The notes: a model not told the origin generated them from the sequence alone. Positions 10,434 through 23,260 are shown, counted from the first letter of the stretch. The stretch is 45,741 nucleotides of DNA from Liquorilactobacillus satsumensis DSM 16230 = JCM 12392 (GCF_001435195.1 NZ_AZFQ01000052.1:7095-52835); one strand, 5' to 3'. Program-made: numbers and translations.

Positions 10434-10462
10434 ATTCTAGCCTAACTGTTACTTGATTTCAA
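10434..10462 (-). promoter_or_regulatory. Sigma-A promoter of the suf operon
   Basis: TTGAAA (10457-10462) and TAGAAT (10434-10439) on the minus strand with a 17-base spacer. The leader to the sufC ATG is about 25-30 bases. No clear operator was seen. Confidence 0.65.
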
Positions 10463-10521
10463 TTAGCTTCGATCAAGCACATAATTTAGATAACCTTTTG
10501 CTGATCCATAAAATACCGTCG

Positions 10522-10875
10522 TTAGAGCCATTCACGTTGATAAAGATCCTCTTTAAAACCACAAGTGAAATGCTCTCCTTCAATCATTAATGGTCGTTTA
10601 ATCAGCTTACCATCACTAGCCAAAAGCTTGCTTGCTTCGAGATCACTTAAATCAGCAATCCGATCCTTAAGCTTTAATTCACGATACTTAATGCCACTTG
10701 TATTAAAGAAGTACTTGAGTGGATGTTTTTTAGTTGCAATCAACCGCAATAGCTCTGTACTATCTGGTGGAGTTTCGACAATCTCAATTTCGTGATAAGG
10801 TACGTTGTTTTGTACTAACCATTTGCGTGCTTTAGCACAGGTACTGCACCTGCGATAACAATAAAATTTTTTCAT
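10522..10875 (-). CDS. ArsC/Spx-family thioredoxin-fold protein
   Basis: About 117 residues from MKKFYCYRRCSTC; the frame continues upstream but contains the promoter. It has the thioredoxin-like fold of the ArsC/Spx/YffB family: an N-terminal CSTC (CxxC, Cys at about 10 and 13) followed by KARKWL, and the C-terminal KRPLMIEG segment preceding the last helix. Spx and MgsR proteins of this family bind RNA polymerase, while YffB-like members are glutathione- or thiol-dependent reductases. The sequence lets neither role be chosen; the CxxC would allow a redox switch. It is monocistronic, lying between the suf promoter and repeat copy B. Confidence 0.8.
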   Translation of the reverse strand: MKKFYCYRRCSTCAKARKWLVQNNVPYHEIEIVETPPDSTELLRLIATKKHPLKYFFNTSGIKYRELKLKDRIADLSDLEASKLLASDGKLIKRPLMIEGEHFTCGFKEDLYQREWL

Positions 10876-10912
10876 AGACACACGCTCTCTTTCATTTAAT
10901 TTTAATAATTCT

Positions 10913-10918
10913 ATTATA
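10913..10918 (-). promoter_or_regulatory. -10 element of the ArsC/Spx-like gene
   Basis: A perfect TATAAT on the minus strand about 38 bases before the ATG. The -35 region is poor because a T-run occupies the spacer. Confidence 0.45.
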
Positions 10919-11111
10919 CAAAAAAAAATGAACATGTTACATAGATAATGAGAAGTTTTGCATTGTTTCTGAAAACTTTTGGCTATAAATTAGCTCATCA
11001 ATAGAGATGCTGCACCAATAATGTTACTTTGCAAAATAGGTACCTTTTAAAACTCTACGTAATTAGTAATCGGCTGCAAATCATTACGAATAGAAGGATT
11101 GAGTAGCTAAT

Positions 11112-11154
11112 AAAGGGGCTGTGACAAAAGTTAACTTTTGTCACAGCCCCTCTT
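11112..11154. terminator. GGGGCTGTGACAAAAG palindrome, copy B
   Basis: Perfect 36-bp palindrome at 11115-11150 with A/T flanks that extend the stem. Identical in its core to 4855-4890. Found between rodA and the ArsC/Spx-like gene, both on the minus strand, so it can end rodA transcription. Confidence 0.65.
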
Positions 11155-11160
11155 TTATTC

Positions 11161-11276
11161 CGGATAAACGTGTTCCATAAGTCAAAATTCTCCGTCTAAC
11201 TGCGAATTTAGCAAAGTACTCGCTATAAGTAATTTCGAGTTAGCACTCAAATTTTTTCGACTTATGTCACACTCTC
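11161..11276. repeat. Long palindromic repeat copy B, shortened centre
   Basis: Same order and sequence as the unit at 4901-5026. It has lost five bases in the left arm of the centre (ACTCA) and two net bases in the right arm, so the inner stem is shorter while the outer arms remain. The gap 10876-11358 otherwise holds only the promoter region and AT-rich sequence. Confidence 0.8.
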
Positions 11277-11358
11277 TTTATTTGATACACATCAAATATG
11301 ATTTTTATTTGGTAACCTACTTTTCCAAACTTTGCATTATTACATCTTGTTACCTAGG

Positions 11359-12558
11359 TTAGTGAAATTCACGACTGCTGCTGAACATGTAACTCTTATT
11401 ATGATACCTCATTGACATGACTAAACCAACTCCAACCATATTACCAATCAAAGACGAACCTCCTTGACTGATAAACGGCAACGGAATCCCTGTTAAAGGT
11501 AATAATCCAATACTCATCCCCACATTTTCAAAAACATGGAATAAGATCATCATAATAACACCGGTTGAGAGGTAAGCATAAAATTCATTTTTTGTATCAA
11601 ATGTGACCTGAATCATCTGGAAAATCAACAAGAGATACAAGAAAATCAAAACACATCCTCCAATGAAACCAAAATTTTCTCCAATTACAGAGAAAACCAT
11701 ATCAGATTCGCGCACGGGGACATATACATTTGAGACATCAAAACCTTTCCCAAACAACTTACCAGAACCAATTGCTTTCATACTTTGCCAGAGCTGATAA
11801 CTGCTATCTGATGTATTAGCTGAAGGATCAAGCCATGCTTCTATTCGTTGAAATTGATAAGTTTTAAAACCAATATTCAGTAAAATACCTCGCCAAAATA
11901 CTACAAGTGCAATCAACAATGACCCCACTATTCCCACAATTGAAGCGACTGGGATGATAATTTTCCAGGTAATCCCAGATACAAGGATTACTCCACCAAG
12001 AATCGCGAAGAAAACAAGCATTGTCCCAAAGTCATTTTGAAGTTTAAGCAAAATTGGAATTGGTACACTCCAAGCGAACATTTTTCCAAGCAAGTGCCAG
12101 TCGCTATTAACCGTGTGAACCGGATACTCATTGTTGTGCTGCGCCACAACACGTGCCAGCATCATAATATATGCCGGCTTCATAACCTCAGAAGGTTGGA
12201 AAGTTATCCCTGCAAACGAGAACCAGCTCTTAGCACCAGTGTCTGCATAATAACTCCTGCTATACATAAACAGAACAAGTACCAACATAGTAATCCCAAT
12301 TCCATAAGCAATCGGTGCCAGTTTCCATAACTGTTCAGCATCAAATTGCATGATGATCACCACCGCAACCGTTCCGATCAAGTACCAGACCAATTGCATC
12401 GCAAGCATCTTACCAATACTGGTTGTACTGGTATCGTGGTTGGCAGCCACAAAAATTGAGGCCATTCCAATCACAGCTAAAGTCAGTACGGAAAAAATGA
12501 TTCCATAATCAATCCGTACATCCGCGTTATCTTCTCTCGTCAGCTGTCTTTGTGCCAA
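11359..12558 (-). CDS. rodA: SEDS peptidoglycan polymerase, RodA type
   Basis: About 399 residues from the TTG at 12558, with AAGGAGG 6 bases upstream. An ATG further up in the same frame lies before that site and has none. Polytopic membrane protein of the SEDS family with about ten helices. Family marks are TGAKSWFSFAGITFQPSEVMK, the long extracytoplasmic loop with the DMVFSVIGENFGFIGG signature, and the C-terminal TGIPLPFISQGGSS. RodA polymerises lipid II during side-wall elongation with a class B PBP. Its place next to mbl and murA supports elongation rather than division (FtsW). Confidence 0.92.
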   Translation of the reverse strand: MAQRQLTREDNADVRIDYGIIFSVLTLAVIGMASIFVAANHDTSTTSIGKMLAMQLVWYLIGTVAVVIIMQFDAEQLWKLAPIAYGIGITMLVLVLFMYSRSYYADTGAKSWFSFAGITFQPSEVMKPAYIMMLARVVAQHNNEYPVHTVNSDWHLLGKMFAWSVPIPILLKLQNDFGTMLVFFAILGGVILVSGITWKIIIPVASIVGIVGSLLIALVVFWRGILLNIGFKTYQFQRIEAWLDPSANTSDSSYQLWQSMKAIGSGKLFGKGFDVSNVYVPVRESDMVFSVIGENFGFIGGCVLIFLYLLLIFQMIQVTFDTKNEFYAYLSTGVIMMILFHVFENVGMSIGLLPLTGIPLPFISQGGSSLIGNMVGVGLVMSMRYHNKSYMFSSSREFH

Positions 12559-12599
12559 AATTGCCCTCCTTAAAAATAAAGCCATGCTTTAAATTGAAA

Positions 12600-12637
12600 G
12601 AGCCGTAACAAAACAAGCATTTTGTCACAGCCCCCCT
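12600..12637 (-). terminator. Hairpin between the DUF2969 gene and rodA
   Basis: The minus strand reads GGGCTGTGACAAAA, a 6-base loop, then TTTTGTTACGGCTC and TTTC, a diverged member of the palindrome family. It suggests that transcription from the mbl side ends here at least in part. Confidence 0.55.
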
Positions 12638-12645
12638 CAACTGTC

Positions 12646-12867
12646 TTAATTGCGGTGAAGATGATATTCCCGAATCAGCAAATTAACTGCTTCCTTATGC
12701 GATCCAGTTCTAAAAGTTTCTCCGTTTGGAAAGACAGCGATGAATTTTTGCCCATCCTGCTTGACAGAGCCCACACTTACCGTCCCAATTTTTAAATTAG
12801 TTTCCGGAGTGCCGTTTACTTCCTGTTCTTCTTCCACAATCTCAATATTTTTCTCTCTTTTAGACAC
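12646..12867 (-). CDS. DUF2969 family protein
   Basis: 73 residues with a GTG start and AGGAGGAG upstream. The charged N-terminus (SKREKNIEIVEEEQE) precedes a small beta-rich domain (KIGTVSVG, FIAVFPNGETF, AVNLLIREYHLH). It matches the Lactobacillales DUF2969 family as remembered, usually found beside yidD and rodA. No biochemical role is known to me. It is cytosolic by composition and sits 21 bases after yidD, in the same transcript. Confidence 0.8.
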   Translation of the reverse strand: MSKREKNIEIVEEEQEVNGTPETNLKIGTVSVGSVKQDGQKFIAVFPNGETFRTGSHKEAVNLLIREYHLHRN

Positions 12868-12888
12868 GCTACTCCTCCTAAAGTTTCA

Positions 12889-13140
12889 TCATATTTTATT
12901 ATTTTTTGGGTTGCGTCTCAGACTGAACTTTTCAGGTACAGGATCGTACCCTCCGCGTACAAAAGGATGACACCTTAAAATACGACTGAACCCCATTAAG
13001 AATCCTTTCGCAGCACCATGCTTTTGAATTGCCTGCAACATATAATTAGAACAAGTCGGATAATAGCGACAACTGGGCGGAAAAAAAGGGGAAATTCCCC
13101 TTTGATACATCCGAATCAATAAGAGCAGGATTTTTTTCAT
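12889..13140 (-). CDS. yidD: Membrane protein insertion efficiency factor YidD
   Basis: About 83 residues from the second of two adjacent ATGs at 13140. Classic YidD sequence: [66 protein letters not shown]. The three conserved cysteines are present. YidD is a small amphipathic membrane-associated protein that aids YidC-dependent insertion. The minus-strand neighbours mbl (24 bases upstream) and DUF2969 are co-oriented. Confidence 0.95.
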   Translation of the reverse strand: MKKILLLLIRMYQRGISPFFPPSCRYYPTCSNYMLQAIQKHGAAKGFLMGFSRILRCHPFVRGGYDPVPEKFSLRRNPKNNKI

Positions 13141-13164
13141 CATTCTCTCCACCCCTCATTCGCT

Positions 13165-14172
13165 TTATTTAGCCTTTCTGTTCTTTTTACTGTTTTTTTC
13201 AATATGTTCCAGCAAAAAGCCTGTTCCCAACGCAACATCATCAAGAGGAGTATCTGCTACTACGACCGGAACTTTCAGATATTTAGCAAACAAGCTGTCA
13301 ATGCCATCAAGAAGTGCACCGCCACCAGTCAGGACGATTCCACGATCAATAATATCAGCTGCCAACTCAGGTGGTGTCTGCTCAAGAACTTCTTTGGCAG
13401 CTTCAATAACTGAAAGCATTGTGTCATGCAATGCCTTTTCAATCTGGTCTGAAGAAAGTGTGACCGTCCGCGGCAGACCATTTACAATATCTCGTCCACG
13501 TACTTCCATTTCCTTTGTGCGATGACCAGGAACAACCGTCCCAATTTCAATCTTAATCTTTTCCGCGGTATGTTCACCAATCTGAAGCCCATGTGATTTG
13601 CGCATATAAGTCATAATGTCCATATTCAAACGGTCTCCGGCAGTTCGCAGTGAACGACTGACAACAATATCCCCTAACGAAATAATTGCAATGTCACTAG
13701 TCCCACCACCGATATCAATGACCATACTGCCGCGCGGTTGGAAGATGTCAAGTCCGGCTCCGATTGCAGCAACCTTAGGCTCTTCTTCTAGATAGACAGA
13801 ACCGCCGCCGCCTGACTTTTCAGCGGCTTGTCTAATTGCCTTGCGTTCAATCGAAGTCGTACTTGTAGGACAGCATATCAAAATATTAGGTTTTGACATG
13901 ATCCCCTTAACATTCAATTTTTTAATAAAGTAGGAAAGCATCTGTTCTGTCATATCAAAGTCTGCAATTACTCCATCTTTTAAGGGACGAATTGCTCGAA
14001 TGTTGCTGGGGGTCCGTCCGACCATTTTATATGCCTCTGACCCGACAGCTAAAACACGACCAGTCTGGGTATCGATTGCAACTACTGAAGGCTCATTCAA
14101 AACGATTCCCTTACCCTTGATATTTATTAAAACATTAGCAGTTCCCAGATCGATCCCAATATCTTTAGCCAT
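13165..14172 (-). CDS. mbl: Rod-shape-determining actin homologue (Mbl/MreB)
   Basis: 335 residues, usual MreB-family length, AAAGGAG upstream. Actin-fold nucleotide motifs: phosphate 1 DIGIDLGTANVLI, phosphate 2 MVIDIGGGTSDIA, and adenosine IVLTGGGALLDGI. It polymerises under the membrane and guides the elongation machinery (RodA, PBPs, MurA-fed synthesis). Its position directly after murA matches mbl of Bacillus better than mreB, which usually precedes mreCD. It has its own extended -10 promoter. Confidence 0.9.
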   Translation of the reverse strand: MAKDIGIDLGTANVLINIKGKGIVLNEPSVVAIDTQTGRVLAVGSEAYKMVGRTPSNIRAIRPLKDGVIADFDMTEQMLSYFIKKLNVKGIMSKPNILICCPTSTTSIERKAIRQAAEKSGGGGSVYLEEEPKVAAIGAGLDIFQPRGSMVIDIGGGTSDIAIISLGDIVVSRSLRTAGDRLNMDIMTYMRKSHGLQIGEHTAEKIKIEIGTVVPGHRTKEMEVRGRDIVNGLPRTVTLSSDQIEKALHDTMLSVIEAAKEVLEQTPPELAADIIDRGIVLTGGGALLDGIDSLFAKYLKVPVVVADTPLDDVALGTGFLLEHIEKNSKKNRKAK

Positions 14173-14255
14173 AATTATTCTCCTTTAATCAGCCCCATTA
14201 TGTATCCATCCGGCGGTTGCTCTTACCGTTAACTTACACTCAAAAAACCTATTTA

Positions 14256-14264
14256 ATTATAGCA
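14256..14264 (-). promoter_or_regulatory. Extended -10 promoter for mbl
   Basis: TGCTATAAT on the minus strand (TATAAT at 14256-14261), about 85 bases before the ATG. The -35 is weak (TTTTTG), which is acceptable with a TGn extension. Confidence 0.5.
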
Positions 14265-14349
14265 TAAATAGGTAAGCACAAAAATATCCAATCGTATAAA
14301 TCAGCTTTCTCTAACCAAAAAATAAACTTCTTAGCAAAAAAGAAACAAT

Positions 14350-15654
14350 TTATAAGCGACTTGCTTTTTTCAACTGTTCAGTCGTCACTTCATCTTCACT
14401 AACCCGTGTAATTTCAGCACCTAAAGCCGCTAATTTCTGATGGAAATGATAATAACCACGATCCAAATACTTCAAATTAGTGACTTGAGTATACCCTTCT
14501 GCCACCAATCCAGCTAAAACTAAGGCTGCAGCTGCGCGTAAATCAGTTGCCGCCACTTCAGCACCATGGAAGTGTGTTGGTCCTTGCAAATAAGCTGAAT
14601 TACCGTCAATTCTAAATTTGGCATTCATCCGTCTTAATTCATCAAAATGCATGAAACGGTTTTCGAATACGGTTTCAGTAATTAAACTTTCTCCTTGAGC
14701 AAGTAACTGTAAAATTGAAATTTGCGGCTGCATGTCAGTCGGAAAGCCAGGATAAGGCATCGTTTTAACATTTGTCGGTTTAATTGCAGTGGTTCCAATC
14801 ACCCTAATTCCTTGGCTTTCTTCCTGCACGGAGACGCCCATTTCCTCAAGCTTAGAGATTAAAGGACGATTATGCTCTGCAATTGCATTTTCGACCAACA
14901 CATTACCGCCCGTAACCGCAGCTGCAACCATGAAAGTTCCAGCCTCAATACGATCCTGAACAATTGTATGCGCAACCCCGTGAAGTTCAGCTACCCCTAC
15001 AACCTTGATGCGCTCAGTTCCTGCTCCGGAAACTTGGGCGCCCATTTTATTTAAAACATTAGCTAAATCCACGATTTCTGGTTCACGCGCAACATTTTCA
15101 ATAACCGTCGTCCCCTTTGCAAGGGTTGCAGCCATCATAATATTTTCTGTCGCACCCACACTTGGAAAATCAAGGTAAATGTCGGCGCCAACCAAACCAG
15201 TTGTTGTCGCCTCAATAAAACCATCATGCTGTTCAACTTGGGCTCCCATAGCCTCAAGTCCCTTAAGATGCAGATCGATTGGACGTGATCCAATCGCACA
15301 GCCACCAGGCATCGCAACCTTCGCATGTTTTAAGCGTGCCAAGAGCGGTCCAAAGACCACAATCGAAGCACGCATTTTCGAAACATATTTAAAGGGAGCT
15401 TCATATGAAAGCTTCGCAGCAGCATTTAGATCAACTGTCTTTTCTTTTTCATTCATCTCAACTTTGACATTCAAAAAACGTAAAACATTATTCATCATGT
15501 ACACATCGGACAAGACAGGCACGTTATCCAAATGCACAGTTCCTTCGTCAGTTAATAAACTGGCAGCCATAATCGGCAAAACAGCGTTCTTCGCACCTTC
15601 AACCTGAACTGTACCTTCTAACCTGTTTCCTCCATGAACAATTATTTTTTCCAA
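14350..15654 (-). CDS. murA: UDP-N-acetylglucosamine 1-carboxyvinyltransferase MurA
   Basis: About 434 residues from the TTG at 15654, which has GGAGG 8 bases upstream; the TTG at 15669 overlaps that site. First committed step of peptidoglycan synthesis: transfer of enolpyruvate from PEP to UDP-GlcNAc. Visible are [15 protein letters not shown] (Lys22-type catalytic region), the fosfomycin-target loop [18 protein letters not shown] with the reactive Cys, and [14 protein letters not shown]. Firmicutes often carry two paralogues; this location next to atpC and mbl corresponds to murAA/murA1. Confidence 0.96.
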   Translation of the reverse strand: MEKIIVHGGNRLEGTVQVEGAKNAVLPIMAASLLTDEGTVHLDNVPVLSDVYMMNNVLRFLNVKVEMNEKEKTVDLNAAAKLSYEAPFKYVSKMRASIVVFGPLLARLKHAKVAMPGGCAIGSRPIDLHLKGLEAMGAQVEQHDGFIEATTTGLVGADIYLDFPSVGATENIMMAATLAKGTTVIENVAREPEIVDLANVLNKMGAQVSGAGTERIKVVGVAELHGVAHTIVQDRIEAGTFMVAAAVTGGNVLVENAIAEHNRPLISKLEEMGVSVQEESQGIRVIGTTAIKPTNVKTMPYPGFPTDMQPQISILQLLAQGESLITETVFENRFMHFDELRRMNAKFRIDGNSAYLQGPTHFHGAEVAATDLRAAAALVLAGLVAEGYTQVTNLKYLDRGYYHFHQKLAALGAEITRVSEDEVTTEQLKKASRL

Positions 15655-15709
15655 TGTGAATTCCTCCAAATAAGTTTCGCTGAAATTAATTTAAACCACA
15701 AAATTTCTC

Positions 15710-15940
15710 TTACAGAAGATACGATAAGTTCCGCACATTATTGATAAAATCAATAAAAAACGAACTACAAGCGTAGCCGATCGCAACCGAAATCAAAATA
15801 ATCAAAAAACTAAAATTTCTCTGTCTTTGTGAGGATATGTACCTATCGAGCCTTAAAGATTGCAGGCAAAAGAACGTAAGCAAAATAAATGCAAAGCTAC
15901 TGATAAGATTTAATAAAGCCATAATTCCTTCGTATTTCAT
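15710..15940 (-). CDS. DUF1146 (YwzB-like) small membrane protein
   Basis: 76 residues from the ATG at 15940, with GGAGG 8 bases upstream; the ATG two codons earlier is too close to that site. Two hydrophobic helices (ALLNLISSFAFILLTFFCL and FLIILISVAIGYACSSFFI) flank a short basic loop with LRLDRYI. This is the pattern and location (between atpC and murA) of the DUF1146/YwzB family. Function unknown. Confidence 0.8.
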   Translation of the reverse strand: MKYEGIMALLNLISSFAFILLTFFCLQSLRLDRYISSQRQRNFSFLIILISVAIGYACSSFFIDFINNVRNLSYLL

Positions 15941-15973
15941 TTTCATACCCTCCAAAATCCATAGCTTAATAAT

Positions 15974-16004
15974 ATCATAAAAAAAATATGACGTCTTGTG
16001 TCAA
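15974..16004 (-). promoter_or_regulatory. Promoter for the DUF1146-murA transcript
   Basis: A perfect -35 TTGACA (15999-16004) and TATGAT (15974-15979) with a 19-base spacer, longer than ideal, on the minus strand. Upstream (16005-16140) is AT-rich with nothing further recognised. Confidence 0.55.
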
Positions 16005-16144
16005 GTAACATTTTTGTAATATTTTAATATTTTATTTTGGCGAATTACGCAAACCTTATATTTCAGACCTAAAAAAGAAATTTATTTTTTATGAAAAGTC
16101 TACTAAAATAATAAAAAAATTATGCTAAATATCCAATGAAAATA

Positions 16145-16190
16145 AAATAGAGATTACGTCAAAGCTTTCACTTTAACATAATCTCTATTT
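16145..16190 (-). terminator. Terminator of the atp operon
   Basis: Perfect 12-bp stem AAATAGAGATTA/TAATCTCTATTT (16145-16156 with 16179-16190), extended by further partial pairing inside, followed on the minus strand by TTATTTTC. Confidence 0.75.
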
Positions 16191-16205
16191 AACTTGTGCT
16201 GGTCA

Positions 16206-16232
16206 TTAACAGGTTTGGTATGTACCTGTTAA
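16206..16232. terminator. Second hairpin after atpC
   Basis: Perfect 9-bp stem TTAACAGGT/ACCTGTTAA around a 9-base loop, 45 bases after the atpC stop and before the main terminator. It has no T-run and may protect the 3' end rather than terminate. Confidence 0.4.
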
Positions 16233-16276
16233 CACCTCAATCTTCATAACTTTAGAGCAATCTTGTTGTTTAGTAA

Positions 16277-16702
16277 CTAGTGTTTAGAAATATTCAAGCG
16301 ATTAAGTGCACGCCGTAATGAAATCTCAGCACGTCGTTGCTTATCGATATTTTGCTCTTGCCGCGCTTTTTCCAAACGTTCCTGTGCACGCTTGCGTGCA
16401 CGTTCAGCACGCGCAAGATCAATATTTTCTTTACGCTCGGCACTATTAGCTACGACTGTTGCAATGTTATTGGAGAACTCTACAAACCCTCCATTGACAG
16501 CAATCTCATCAAATTTGTCCTCAGTTCCGGGAACTTTAACCCGGACTTCATCAATTTCGAGTGAAGCCAATAACGGAATATGTTCTGGCAGAATTCCCAG
16601 CTCGCCAACAGTGGTTTTAAAAACCGCCATTGGAGTTTTTTCATCATAAACACTGCCGTCAGGGGTAACCACATTAACTGTCAATAGCTTTTCTTCAGCC
16701 AT
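16277..16702 (-). CDS. atpC: F1-ATPase epsilon subunit
   Basis: 141 residues. The N-terminal beta-sandwich carries LLTVNVVTPDGSVYD, GELGILPEHIPLLASL and VNGGFVEFSNNIATVVANSAE. A C-terminal helical hairpin (RAERARKRAQERLEKARQ) can adopt the inhibitory extended state. It is the last gene of atpBEFHAGDC, 14 bases after atpD. Confidence 0.96.
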   Translation of the reverse strand: MAEEKLLTVNVVTPDGSVYDEKTPMAVFKTTVGELGILPEHIPLLASLEIDEVRVKVPGTEDKFDEIAVNGGFVEFSNNIATVVANSAERKENIDLARAERARKRAQERLEKARQEQNIDKQRRAEISLRRALNRLNISKH

Positions 16703-16716
16703 TTCGCGTTACCTCC

Positions 16717-18126
<1,410 letters not shown>

Positions 18127-18147
18127 CTACTCATTCCTCCCATCATC

Positions 18148-19095
18148 TTAATCCAGAGCTGCTTGTGCACCAGTAATTTCAGTGATTTCAGTTGTAATTG
18201 CACTCTGGCGTGCACGATTATACTGTAATTCCAAGGATGAAATAATATCCTTAGCATTATCAGTCGCTGATTTCATTGCAGTCGAACTAGATGCATGCTC
18301 TGCAGTCTTAGCGTCAAGAATCGAGCCATATATTAAGCTCTCAGCATACTGCGGTAAAACAACTTCCAAAATTGCATCTTCAGAAGGTTCCATCTCATAT
18401 TCAGCCGTAAAGCCGGACGCTGACTCTTCTCCAAGACCTTCGCTCCCGATATTCATTGCTGAAATTGGCAGCATTGGTTCTGCTCTAAACTCAGAAGTCA
18501 TTGAATTGACAAAATGGTTATAGCAAACATACAATTCGTCATAAATTTCTTCACTGTACATTGTAATGATTCGCTTCACCAACTCATGTGTCTCCCTAAA
18601 TTTAGGAATATCACTTACACCGCGATATTCGTAGGCAACATTGAAGCCACGCTTTTTGAAGAAATCTGCGCCTGTTCCACCAATTGCAATAATTACAATG
18701 TCATCAGTAGAATGGTTACCATTTGTGATCAGGTCCAATGTCTGTTTGATCACATTACTATTGTAACTGCCAACAAGCCCACGATCTGAAGTAACCACAA
18801 TAATTCCTGTCGTTTTTACAGGACGTTTGACAAGCATTTCCAAACCATTAATCTGATCTCCATCTGCATGGTTTGAAGCTGCTGAACTGCTGGCAACCCC
18901 ACTATCCAAAAGGTGTGATTTTGCAAGATGAGTAATGACACTGCGGATCTTTTCTGCATATGCCTGATATCCAGTAGCATGTCGCTGGATTTGACTCAGT
19001 TTAGCAGTTGACACCATTTGCATGGCACCTGTGATCTGCTCTGTTTTCTTTGTCGAAGAAATACGGCGCTTAACTTCTTGCAAAGAAGCTCCCAT
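18148..19095 (-). CDS. atpG: F1-ATPase gamma subunit
   Basis: 315 residues, slightly longer than the ~287 of E. coli because of an insertion at about residues 62-85 ([17 protein letters not shown]) typical of lactobacilli. The N-terminal coiled-coil helix ([22 protein letters not shown]), the Rossmann-like middle ([14 protein letters not shown]) and the C-terminal helix ([21 protein letters not shown]) are all present. It is the rotating central stalk. Confidence 0.96.
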   Translation of the reverse strand: MGASLQEVKRRISSTKKTEQITGAMQMVSTAKLSQIQRHATGYQAYAEKIRSVITHLAKSHLLDSGVASSSAASNHADGDQINGLEMLVKRPVKTTGIIVVTSDRGLVGSYNSNVIKQTLDLITNGNHSTDDIVIIAIGGTGADFFKKRGFNVAYEYRGVSDIPKFRETHELVKRIITMYSEEIYDELYVCYNHFVNSMTSEFRAEPMLPISAMNIGSEGLGEESASGFTAEYEMEPSEDAILEVVLPQYAESLIYGSILDAKTAEHASSSTAMKSATDNAKDIISSLELQYNRARQSAITTEITEITGAQAALD

Positions 19096-19113
19096 TAGCT
19101 CTCACCAACCTTC

Positions 19114-20640
<1,527 letters not shown>

Positions 20641-20647
20641 TTATTAA

Positions 20648-21190
20648 TCATTTCAATAGCATCCTTCTGATACGAGCGATTTTTAGTTTTAGTGAACCAT
20701 CATAAACATAATCATTTGATCTTAAAATAGCTCCACCAATCACACTAGGATCAACTCGTTCATCAAGAATAATTTTGTTTGCTCCGACAATCTTTGCAAA
20801 CGCGGATGTTAATCTGTCCTTTTGCTCCTCTGCTAAAGGAATTGCAGTTGTAACTGTTGCACGCACTGTGTTCTCAAAACTGTCATTTAGACGTACATAT
20901 TCAGTGATAATAACATCCAAATCAGCAATGCGCCCATAGTCAAACAACATTCTCAAAAGATTAGCTGCAAGTTCAGAAGAAGACGCAGCTAATTTTTCGA
21001 TAACTTCACGCCGCACCCCGGGTTCAATTTGCTTACTGGTAAGAAAAACCATTAACTGTGGTTCTTCCGCCAACGCTTTTTTCATCTCCAGCAACTCAGC
21101 AAGCAATTCTTCCCGAACATTTTTTTCTTTTGCAAGAGCAAACAGGGCGTTACCATAACGATGCGCAACCATTGTTTTACTTAACTTCAT
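20648..21190 (-). CDS. atpH: ATP synthase delta subunit
   Basis: About 180 residues from the ATG at 21190 (GGGGAAGC upstream). A longer in-frame start lies deep inside atpF and is unlikely. The peripheral stalk connector has the [13 protein letters not shown]-terminus and the conserved C-terminal block [29 protein letters not shown]. It overlaps atpF by 14 bases. Confidence 0.95.
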   Translation of the reverse strand: MKLSKTMVAHRYGNALFALAKEKNVREELLAELLEMKKALAEEPQLMVFLTSKQIEPGVRREVIEKLAASSSELAANLLRMLFDYGRIADLDVIITEYVRLNDSFENTVRATVTTAIPLAEEQKDRLTSAFAKIVGANKIILDERVDPSVIGGAILRSNDYVYDGSLKLKIARIRRMLLK

Positions 21191-21701
21191 TTTGCTTCCC
21201 CAACCCTTCAATATATGAATCAATCAAGGCTTTTTGGTCATTCATTTGTAAATTCTTAGAAATAACCTTTGAAGCAATTTCAAGTGACAACTCCGCCACA
21301 TCATTTTTCACACCTTCAAGTGCATCTTGACGCTCGCGTTCAATGTCTTGCTTTGCAGTATCTTTCAAAGCTTGAGCTTCACCATGCGCATCCGCGACAA
21401 TTGTGGTTTTTTGTTGCTCACCATTTTTGCGTGCACGCTCAATTATTTGAGATGCTTCTGCATGAGAATCTTTCAAAGCTGAAACACGTTGTTCTTCAAC
21501 TTGTTCCGCATTTTTACGTGCTTCTTCTGCAGAATCAAGATCGTTTGCAATTTTGGTAGCCCGTTTTTCCATCATATCGGTCACGGGACCCCATGCATAA
21601 TGCTTAATTAAAGCCAGCAATACTACAAAGAGTACCGCATAGAAAAGCATATCGCCCCATTCAACACCTGTAGCAGCACCTAACACAAATGTTAAGCCCA
21701 T
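21177..21701 (-). CDS. atpF: ATP synthase b subunit
   Basis: 174 residues. One N-terminal membrane helix ([20 protein letters not shown]) is followed by a long charged coiled coil rich in Ala, Glu, Lys and Arg (residues ~45-150). It forms the peripheral stator as a dimer and holds delta at its C-terminus. AGGAGG precedes the ATG by 9 bases. Confidence 0.95.
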   Translation of the reverse strand: MGLTFVLGAATGVEWGDMLFYAVLFVVLLALIKHYAWGPVTDMMEKRATKIANDLDSAEEARKNAEQVEEQRVSALKDSHAEASQIIERARKNGEQQKTTIVADAHGEAQALKDTAKQDIERERQDALEGVKNDVAELSLEIASKVISKNLQMNDQKALIDSYIEGLGKQNEVK

Positions 21702-21762
21702 TTAGTGACACCTCCTCTTTTATATTGCTTCGGAAACCGAATTGTCCAAAATAAAAGATCGC

Positions 21763-22715
<953 letters not shown>

Positions 22716-22780
22716 CAAGTCTCACCTCTTTTCTTCTGACGCATGACCCATCAATTTTGTAAAAAGTGTTGCAAAACCCC

Positions 22781-22797
22781 CAAAGGACGCGCCTTTG
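22781..22797 (-). promoter_or_regulatory. Leader hairpin of the atp operon
   Basis: CAAAGG/CCTTTG stem with a 5-base loop, within the first 30 bases of the predicted atp mRNA and about 65 bases before the start codon. It may stabilise the message or affect translation. Confidence 0.35.
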
Positions 22798-22809
22798 AGT
22801 ACACAAAAG

Positions 22810-22838
22810 ATCATACCACCAATCTACAAAAAACACAA
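22810..22838 (-). promoter_or_regulatory. Promoter of the atp operon
   Basis: TTGTGT (22833-22838) and TATGAT (22810-22815), 17 bases apart on the minus strand, with a TGG extension before the -10. The leader is about 90 bases. Further upstream a perfect 14-bp palindrome TGCGCAATTGCGCA (22946-22959) could be a protein site. Confidence 0.6.
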
Positions 22839-22989
22839 AATCTTAAAAATTACGATTAAAGCGCTATCTATATTGCCACAAGCGGTTTTTTAAAAAATTA
22901 ACAAAATAAAAAGAAATTGAAAAGGTACGTATTTTTAAGTGCTTGTGCGCAATTGCGCAAAATTTTTCAAAAGATTTCAAGGATCAATA

Positions 22990-23151
22990 TTACTTCTTAC
23001 CGTTAAATTCACCCAGCATGTCCATTAGCAAACTTTTTGATTTTTTGACGCTCGTTGCAGGTATGCTAAGACCGCGTGCTCTAAATTGGTCATCGACTCT
23101 TGCCTGATAGTAACCGTTTATCCGCAATAAAAATAGAAGAGAGTGTGACAT
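22990..23151 (-). pseudogene. Probable 3' remnant of a gene, joined to repeat copy C
   Basis: An open frame of 53 codons on the minus strand ends at TAA 22990-22992. From about 23127 down to the stop it reads INGYYQARVDDQFRARGL, then IPATSVKKSKSLLMDMLGEF, with a protein-like mix of charged and hydrophobic residues. The only ATG (23149-23151) lies inside repeat copy C, where the translation turns low-complexity. No ribosome binding site precedes that ATG. The simplest reading is the C-terminus of a small gene whose 5' part was lost when the repeat arrived. No family was recognised and expression is doubtful. Confidence 0.35.
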
Positions 23152-23260
23152 AAGTCGGGAAAATTTGAGTGCTAACTCGAATTACGAACATAGCGAGTAC
23201 TTTGCTATGAGTAATTCGAGGTTAGACGGAGAATTTTGACTTATGGAACACGTTTATTCT
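23139..23260. repeat. Long palindromic repeat copy C, reverse orientation
   Basis: Reverse complement of the unit at 4901-5026, running from GAGTGTGACATAAGTCGG to CTTATGGAACACG. The inner stem CATAGC/GCTATG is intact. With its partner hairpin it separates upp from the atp promoter region, in the largest gap of the window (22716-23395). Confidence 0.85.

Noticed and set aside
10936-11110. Short plus-strand reading frames between the ArsC/Spx-like gene and copy B
   Set aside because: Fewer than 20 codons, no binding site, AT-rich composition.
22946-22959. Replication origin or att site at the TGCGCAATTGCGCA palindrome
   Set aside because: A single 14-bp palindrome without DnaA boxes, integrase or tRNA nearby; treated only as a possible protein site.
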